64,000 bases of DNA from Caenorhabditis elegans (lineage: Eukaryota > Nematoda > Chromadorea > Rhabditida > Rhabditidae): NCBI RefSeq assembly GCF_000002985.6, contig NC_003279.8, positions 5,332,001 to 5,396,000 of the forward strand, written 5' to 3'. Numbering within the stretch: position 1 is the first letter of the stretch; each line of letters starts with the position of its first letter. Positions 56,501 through 64,000 of the stretch are shown here, one piece after another. The translations under genes and the position numbers were made by a program. Below the pieces are notes generated by a model. The model saw nothing but the letters and a program-made list of their open reading frames with translations, was not told the DNA's origin and made no database searches.

Positions 56501-57595
56501 ACTTTCGAATAAGCTCATTAAAATTTAAAAACCAATCAATAAATTCAAAAAGGTCTTTCAAACTTTTGTTGTCATGTTTATATTTATCAGTTAAATTTTC
56601 TCTAGAAAACGTCGCCCTTTTCTAGGTGCTTGTCAGTGCCAAACGTGATGAAGAAGACTGGTAAAGAGCACATGTTGATTACTGATAACTTCTATAAGAG
56701 ACTAAATGATAAGAACGAGACAAGCTGAAAAAGAAACACGGAACCGGATTTGGGTGACTTGCGTCTAATCGTAAAATAAATAGGTTCTTTTTCTGATAAA
56801 AAACTAGCAGGGTGTTAATGATCTCATACACAATTAATTGATAATCAGTTACTATATTTTTCAAAAATATTTATGAAAATTGGTAAGTCTAGGTTTTTTT
56901 GGGTTTAGCATCCTATTACAATTTCACACAAGAAAGGAAGTCATTTACAAAGAAAACTAGAAAAAGTCAATCCACAAATCCCTTAGACAGTTAGACACTG
57001 AAGAGAAGAAGATGAAATGAGAAGAAAAATAAAAACAATGGCAACTGTTTGGTATGGCATGATCTTCTTTTTCTGTTCAACATCCCTTCTTGTTCTAAAA
57101 GCTCATAGCTCTGTCAGCACCTGGACAATGGCTCTTTGGAAGCACAAAGTGAGGAGGTCAGAGAAATGTGAAAAGGAGCAACTGTTTTTGTTTCGAATGA
57201 TCTTTTTGTCATGGGAAATGCTCTTGGGTGTGTGTCAGACGAGTGCGATGATTCAGACAAGACAACTGACAGGATAACGCTTTTTGAAAAAAAAAGTACA
57301 AAACACAAAAGAGCAAAGGAACAGGCAATCAAAATATATATGTTGTCATTTTATTTACAAGGAAAGTATTTCGGACCACACTCAAAAGAGCCAAAAAATT
57401 AGGGGCATTACTGAAAGGGGCCATTGGGGGCATTGCTCTCAGATGACATTTTAAAAATCCCAGAGGGAGCAAATGTTTTTAATGTATACTTAATATGCAT
57501 ATTTTAATGGAACTACAATTATTCCAGCCCCGTAATCCTCCTTCACGTTTAATCAATAGTGGCATGAATCCTTCCGACCAACCTCATAAAGATTT

Positions 57596-57684
57596 AAGAT
57601 GGCGTAATTGAAGAAGTACCAACTAGGCTGGTTGGTGGCACACGCGCATAGTTGGTACATACAATTTCTACGTCACACCATCTT
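57596..57684. mobile_element. 89-bp MITE-like palindrome
   Basis: AAGATGGCGT, then AAGTACCAACTA, at the left pairs with TAGTTGGTAC, then ACGTCACACCATCTT, at the right with several mismatches. The central GGTTGGTGGCACACGCGC is the loop. Confidence 0.5.
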
Positions 57685-57897
57685 GATAGTTTTGTCCCCA
57701 CAGAGAAAAAGTGACCTGTGAGCTTGTAGAGGTGCACAGACAACATGACTGCCTCTTCCGAGAAAGAGCGACATCTAACAGGTGAGCCTGTACAACAGTT
57801 CTGGAGCCGACAAAATCTGATGCAGAAAAAAAAATTGTATGTCCAGCTGTGGGGAAGAAACTGTCAAGATGTTGCTGTATGTACTAACTATGCTGAT

Positions 57898-58308
57898 GTA
57901 CTCGGCATTCGCCGCCAGCTTCTTGCCCAAGTTTCACAGCTTTTAATCCAAGTTTCGCCCAAAAAAAATTAACATGGATTAGAAGCTGGCCAAACTTGGG
58001 CCAAACTTGGGCGATGCGTCATAAAAGGGAAAAAAGTCAACCGCTGCGTAGCCCACTCTCACTCAGCCCAAGTCTTGCCCAAGTTTAGCCCAAGTTTAAC
58101 CCAAGTGCGCGCCGCGTGTTCAAAGTTGGGCGAGACTTTGGCGAAACTTGGACCAAAGTTTGGCCAAAGTTTAGTGGGATAGTTTGCACTAGAAAACTTA
58201 AACTTCGGCCAGACTTGGGCTAAACTTGGATGAAAAGTTGGCTAAACTTGGGTAAGAAGCTGCTGAGAGCTAAAGTTGGGCAAGAAGCTGCAGGTAAATG
58301 CCGAGTAC
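57898..58308. mobile_element. 411-bp foldback element built of AAGTTTGGCCC-type units
   Basis: The left end GTACTCGGCATTCGCCGCCA then GCTTCTTGCCCAAGTTT is mirrored at the right end (AAGTTGGGCAAGAAGCTGCA, then GTAAATGCCGAGTAC). The interior consists largely of variations of GCCCAAGTTT / AAACTTGGGC in both orientations, more than ten copies, so it can fold in many ways. No coding content. Confidence 0.7.
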
Positions 58309-59141
58309 CAACTAACCAGCCGGTGAAGCAGTAAAATGAGACTTTTCACTTTTTTCAAATTCTGAAAAAATCTTAAAGTGCATTGGCAATTTGCGAGCTA
58401 AATAATTGCGGAAAACTCTCTTAAACTCCCCCAATTTAATTTAAGCTTTATCCAAAAAATAACTTAAGCAAAAAAACAGAAAGAAATAAAGACATTGAGA
58501 GTGAAGATCTCAATTTTACACTCGCTCTGTGAGGTTGGCTCAGTCATTGGTCCCCGACGAAAAGAGGAGACGATTTATTTATTTTTACTCTCTTGTTCTA
58601 TGGTTCACTCTGCATTTTTTATCCTCTTATTCTTAATATTATATCTTTCTTTTGTAAAACAACAAAGGTTTTTGAGCTTTATCATTGCTTAAGACATCAG
58701 GATATTCTAAATGATTAGTTTCAAATGAACTTGCAAAAGCGATTAAAAACTGGAAATGTTGCAAAAGAGATGTAATTGATCCGAGTTTTTTAATGTTCTT
58801 CGCTACAAAAAGTGATGGATTTGATGAGCAAGAGAAGCAACTTTCTTTGAGTTTTAAGTACCAAAAAAATTCGAAAAAAGTAACAAAAAAAATAAGAGCT
58901 CAAACATATGCTGCCAAGAAAAATGAGAGCCAGATGTCAAAGTTGACTAGAAAGTTGGTTTTTATGAGTCATTTGTCATATGAAAAACAGTGAGAAAAAA
59001 TTCCTAAACATAATTTTCAGCACATACAGTACACATTTAAAGTTACTATAACCATCTGAGCAATTCCAGCAAAACAAAACTACTATTGGCTGGGGTTATG
59101 CAGAAATTCCTAGGTAACACAAAAAATAGGACCAAAGTTAT

Positions 59142-59214
59142 GCCTTAAGCCTAAGCTGAAGCCTAAACCTAAACCTAAGCCTAAATCTAAGCCTAAACCT
59201 AATCCTAATCTAAA
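59142..59214 (-). repeat. Interstitial telomere-like array (GCCTAA, reverse orientation)
   Basis: Around eleven units of GCCTAA and close variants (ACCTAA, TCCTAA, GCCTTA, GCTGAA). It is the complement of TTAGGC, so it points opposite to the array at 49829. Confidence 0.75.
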
Positions 59215-60957
59215 CTAACAAGCTCCGTAAAACTGTCTGCAAAAAGGCAACGAGATTGTCTAAAAAGGAGCAGACATTTTCACAAATTGTTCGCCCCCAC
59301 ACATACGAAAAGGGGTGAAAAGTATTTGATAGTTTTATGAGAAACTGTTGCGTGAAGAATCATAAAATATTGAGAAGATGAGAAGATGGGGGTGAAGAGT
59401 GGGCAGGAAAAAGAGACAACGAACAGAGACAACTATACTTCTTTTTTTGAAATTCAAAGACAATTGTTAAATGGAACAAGATGGAGGGAAAGAGTAGAAA
59501 TTAGATGACACAAAAAACTAAATTACTCTTTCTTAGAGCTCCTTTTTGGCCATCAAGCTGCCAAAAAAAAACAACAATTTAGTTTAATTTGCATTTTTTC
59601 TCGAAATTTTAATTTTCTAAGAATATATCTTGATTTTACTTTCGAAAGTTTTTTAAACTAAGATTTTTTTTTCGAGTAAAGGACTTAAAAATTGGCTCTA
59701 CCCAACAGTACCCCAGTGCAAAGATACATAAAGGTTTAGAAAAAAGCTGTCCGTCAATTAAAAAACAAGTATTTTTAAAAGATGCAATCCTCTAAAGAAT
59801 TGAGTTTCCGAAATACTCAAAAAAATTCAGTTATTCAAAATAGCCACAATTGAATCATATTTCAACTTAAAATCGACCATAATTTTTTTCTAAACTTTTA
59901 TTGTATTTTTACACAACTTATAAAAAGGTAGATAAAGTCAAGTTGATTTTATTTTTGATAACTTGACTGGTTTGCTTCATAACTTAGACTAGCTAATTAT
60001 ACATTTTTAAACCAAACTTAATTTTTTTAATTATTAAAAACTCATCAACGAGACGGTTCTTATCCAACTAAATTCTCTTCCAAATTATCTAAATCTCTAG
60101 GAAGATCTCACTTTTAAAACTATAAATCATAGTCAAAACTGGTGTCAAAAATGCAATCACTTCTTTTTTCGTGTCCCGTTATTCACATAATCGGTCATAA
60201 CTTTTTTCATGTGGTTCCGGTAACGACTGAATTACTGAGGACAAAAACTGAGGACAAAAAATATTCATTTTTTTTGGATGAAAATGGCATGAATGGACAG
60301 GTGATGATGAAGAGCCTATTTGCATGCTTTTTCTGAAATTTTGAAGGAAAATTTGAAAAGAAGAAGAGATTCACACAAATTATTTTTCAATGTGGAAGAC
60401 TGGGAATGAAGAAAAATCATCTGACGGTTTTGCAAGGAAGGAATATTCAAATTTTTATAGTTTAGAGTTGGAATCAAGGGTTATTGTTATTTGAAACTTA
60501 GTAAACTGGGCGAGCAAATCTAATTTTTCTAAAAAAAACTTCAGATCTTTTCAGACACAATAAGATTACAAGCTACACACAATTTTTTAATAAATACTTT
60601 TGAAGAGACCACACTTTTCACAAAACGGAACTAATTTTGATTGTCTGTATCAAAAAAAAAAAAAATCTTCCGTCTACTCTTGAAACCATACTAAACAGAT
60701 TACAATCTTTTCTTTTCTTTTTTTCACAACCATTTGTTTATTTGTTGTTTGTACGAAAATGGAGGAAGTAGTAAGAAAAATGGGTATCTACTGACAATAT
60801 TTGCAAGAAAAAGGAACCGTTTAGATTTTGTCGAGAGATTTCATAGTTGTTATCATTTAGGAAATTTCATATATTTGAAATTTTAACGTCGTTTCTCACG
60901 AAAGCACAAAAATATCTACCTGCAGATATAAAACGAATGGATCCATCGAGTTACGCA

Positions 60958-60998
60958 TGCCTAGTAGGTAGGTAGGCATTTTTGAGGCGGCATGTGAA
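60958..60998. repeat. Short hairpin with TAGGTAGG units
   Basis: GCATGCCTAGTAGGTAGGTAGGCATT, then GCGGCATG. The GCATGCCTA and TAGGCAT words pair. Similar TAGGTAGGCA words occur at 53185, so this is a low-complexity dispersed repeat. Confidence 0.4.
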
Positions 60999-63900
60999 GC
61001 TTAATTTTTACAAAAAAAAGATTCCAAAAAAATTTAGAGCTTTTCCAAAATATCAAAAACTTTGAATTAAAATTTTAAAACTTCGATATGATAATTCCCA
61101 CCTCAGCTACCGGAAATGATATTGTGTCAATAAAATACAAAAAATACCTTAAATTTTGAAACAAAATATGTTTTGAATAACAAATAGTGTAAACGTCAGT
61201 GTTACGGTAAAGAGGGGTTTAAATGTTTTTGAACGCTAACAAATAGTTTTTTGAGTTGAAAAAAATTTCAAAACTTTGAAGAAAAGATTAGAAGAAGAAA
61301 TATACGATTTTTTCAATTTTCCGATTCAAGGAAATAGTTCATCTGAGCTCTAAAGTATTGAAAATCCTAAAGCGAATAGTTTATACATAGTAGGCGAACT
61401 AGAAACGGATGTCCAGTGCCCGGATTAAAGACGACATGGTTTAAAAAAATCGTTTTTTGATTTTTACTTTATGATTTTTGGTTTGTTGAAATTGCTGGAA
61501 ACTGAGTTTTTTTTAATCCGGAAAATTTGGGACTCCGAATGATACCCGAAAAAATGCTTTTGAGAAAACCCTACGTTAGTATTGCCAATCTAATTTTTCA
61601 ATAAATAATAAATACAGATCAAAATAACACCATAAGCAACATTCTATAACTCCAAAAATCTACGCAAAACAAACATCAGAAATAAAGTCTAGACTACTAA
61701 ATGGGTTTATTTTTTTACTAAAATCAAAGTTTTCAATCAACTTGAAAAGATATCCCCAGAATCAGTTCAAAATGAGAGAAAAAAGAAATGCAACAGTTAT
61801 TTTTTCCAAATTCCGATGCGGGTACAAGTCAGAAGATCATCGGTCATTGGGTATCTCTACAACTACTACTACTATCATTTAAAAACGACCCAATAAAGTA
61901 AGTGCCAAACGCCTCAAATTAAGTGTGTATTCTCAAAAAGACCTACAAATGAAGTACGAAGTCGAAGAAAAGACATGAAACCGATCAGAAAACTGTGACA
62001 TTGGGAGGGAATCAAAGGGAGGGAGAGGACAAAAAGATAAGTGTTGTGTAATATAGTCTGGTGGTGGTGGTGATGACAGTGGTGGCCAACAAATGAATGA
62101 AAAAAAACGACGAAGAAGTTGCCTTTTTTGTTTCGAGAAAAGATTCATTTGACAATATTTTTGGTAATGAGGAAGAAGTGTACTTTCATGAAACAATAGA
62201 GAAGCCACTAAGTTTTTAGCTAATTTAATATCCAGCATAAATCTTTGAAGAGGGGTAGTCGAATTGGGAATTTTTTAAAAATATTTTTATATGCCTCCAA
62301 GTTTGCTCCTGATTTTTTATATCTATGCGTAGTGCCTCCAAAAAATTACCTGATTTTATATTTCGCAAATTATTTTTTGTACTGATCTCCGAGAGTTGTG
62401 GGAAATTCACACCTGGGTTTTCTACTGGCGTCTTACAGAAATTTTGTATGATGACTCCTGAAATTCTTTAAGATCAAACCGGGAAGAGTTTGTGCACCAA
62501 TGGTGCTAAAATAAATACCGGAATTCAAATTTTCTGCAAATTCAAGAATCTCAAAAAAATGTATTAAAACCTCCTGCGCTTTAAAGAATTTACAGGTTAA
62601 TTTTTCTCATTGTTAACAAAATGTTCCAATTTTTTTGCAAAAAGTAAGTACTGGAGCAAGAAATTTAGACCCAAAAAGGTTTCCAGCTATCATTAAATTT
62701 ATTATTGAAGAAAATTACTGTTTTCTGTTTTATTTCCCGTACCAAAAATTCAAAACATAAGACCCAAACACAAGTCACGAAAGAGATACGTTCGGTAGAT
62801 AAAAGAAACTTGGGAGTAGCCGGCATATCATGCCATTTCCCCCTACTCACAACCCAATACTATCCGTTCCCATGCCCGTTTTCAATTTTCAAAACGAAAA
62901 CGAATACCCTCTCGAAAACATTGGCAACATGAAGAGGAGGAGGAGATAACCATCAAGAATGGTGGCAAAAATGAAACAAAAACTGGTGGTATTTGAGGGT
63001 AAGAAAGTGAGAAAGAGAGGGGTGCCCTTGATAACAAAAGTCAAATTGGGAATTATTAGCTGACGCGGAAAAAGAAAACAAATTATTAGATAAAACATTG
63101 ATAAACTCGCATGGCTTTGGTTTTATCACAACAGGTTCAAACATTCTCAAAATTAACTTCTATTTATATGAAAGTACAAAAATCTTAATATCTTCAAAAT
63201 CAGTACTGTAATTTTAAAACTTTGAATAATTTTCAAAGGTTTTTCTAATTTATAAGCTACTAAAAATGACATTCAATAGCTTTGAAAGACTACCGTTTTG
63301 TACCACAATTTTTTTGAAACATATTTGAACTTCAAAAAGGAGTTTGATAAAATTTAGTGGATGACATTTCCAGTTGTCAAAAATTAAGTTAAAATTTTCT
63401 CTCTTTTAATTTTCCCATTCAAAAATTAGCTATGAACCTACAATGTTAAAAAAAAAGTACAATAATTGAGTACCCAGATGCCTGCTGCAATTCTCCTCAA
63501 TAACTCCCTCCGATTTTTGACCGGTATCATTTGTTTTCTAGTACTCTTTTTTGATAGTAACTAGTAGTTACTACAACCCATCGAACACCATCTTGAAAAA
63601 AGTACTAAGAACCATGAAACTCAGAGTAAAAAGAGTGGAAATGAGGAATTTTTATGAGAAGAGGCAACGGTTATCTTGTGGCTGTGTGGACAGACAAAAC
63701 CGAAGTTTTATTGAGAAAAGTTGGTGTTTCATTCTGAGAATAATGATGGCTAACAGGAGTACTTTGAGAAAATTGGCTGAAGTTTTGGAAAAGAGCAATT
63801 TTTTGGGGAACTGAGAAAGATATTAGCTGTATTCAGTTGCATTTTTTATAATTTTTTAAACAAAATAAGAATAAATAAATAAAAACTTGTCTACTCTTGC

Positions 63901-64000
63901 TTTGCAAGTTTATGGTTTTTGGTCGATGAACAAAAATTTTAAAAGGCCTGAAATGCTCAAATATACATAATAAAACGTTTCACTCATTTTTTTTGAAACT

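Larger units (their letters stand above)
52512..64000. other. 11.5 kb without a supported gene
   Basis: Both strands were read for signal peptides, conserved motifs and exon chains with matching phase, and none was convincing. The short open frames here are lysine/phenylalanine-rich AT artefacts. The region contains the repeats listed separately (53310, 57596, 57898, 59142, 60958) and probably non-coding first exons, introns and enhancers of the tent-5 transcript that includes exon C. Confidence 0.45.

Noticed and set aside
57745-57782. ATG exon MTASSEKERHLTG with a GTGAGC donor on the plus strand
   Set aside because: It lies between two repeat elements and no in-phase following exon was found.

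Overview
This window is nematode nuclear DNA and almost certainly Caenorhabditis elegans. It is AT-rich, with short introns ending in TTTTCAG, 3' UTRs with AATAAA, trans-splice-like acceptors directly before some start codons, and many small foldback elements in introns. The gene order AP-1 mu (apm-1) - unknown acidic protein - NAT10 (nath-10) - retinol-dehydrogenase-like SDR (dhs-2) - type I PIP5K (ppk-1) - TMEM126-like - Zip3-type RING (zhp-1) - Argonaute (wago-2) - TENT5 (pqn-44/tent-5) matches what I remember of the F55A12 region of chromosome I. Gene names come from recognised proteins plus this order; no database was searched.

Layout. 1-10 kb: the 5' exon of a partial gene, a 70-residue secreted peptide gene, and four paralogous genes for small secreted Gly/His/Tyr/Arg-rich proteins (two on -, two on +) that share a C-terminal Cys module and intron phases. 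10.5-12.7 kb: apm-1 (-). 13.9-17.5 kb: an unrecognised 849-residue acidic protein (+). 17.8-21.8 kb: nath-10 (-), divergent from dhs-2 (+, 22.4-24.9 kb). 26.5-34.8 kb: ppk-1 followed by a TMEM126-like gene, spaced like an operon. 35.1-35.8 kb: zhp-1 (-). 36.5-40.5 kb: wago-2, broken by a 789-bp foldback transposon and by a separate in-frame stop. 41.4-52.5 kb: tent-5 (-) with three alternative first exons. 52.5-64 kb: no coding sequence that I can support, only repeats, degenerate telomere-like arrays and probable upstream regulatory or 5' non-coding sequence of tent-5.

The genes are mostly independent housekeeping, trafficking, membrane-lipid, RNA-modification and meiotic functions rather than one pathway. 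The most notable signals are: (1) the insertion in wago-2, a near-perfect inverted repeat with a TAA target duplication whose two arms each carry a tRNA-like Pol III cassette; (2) the secreted Cys-module family; (3) a Merlin-type DNA transposon remnant with an 8-bp target duplication in a tent-5 intron; (4) Ile at nath-10 codon 746, which from memory is the wild-isolate allele rather than the N2 laboratory allele, so the window may come from a non-N2 strain.
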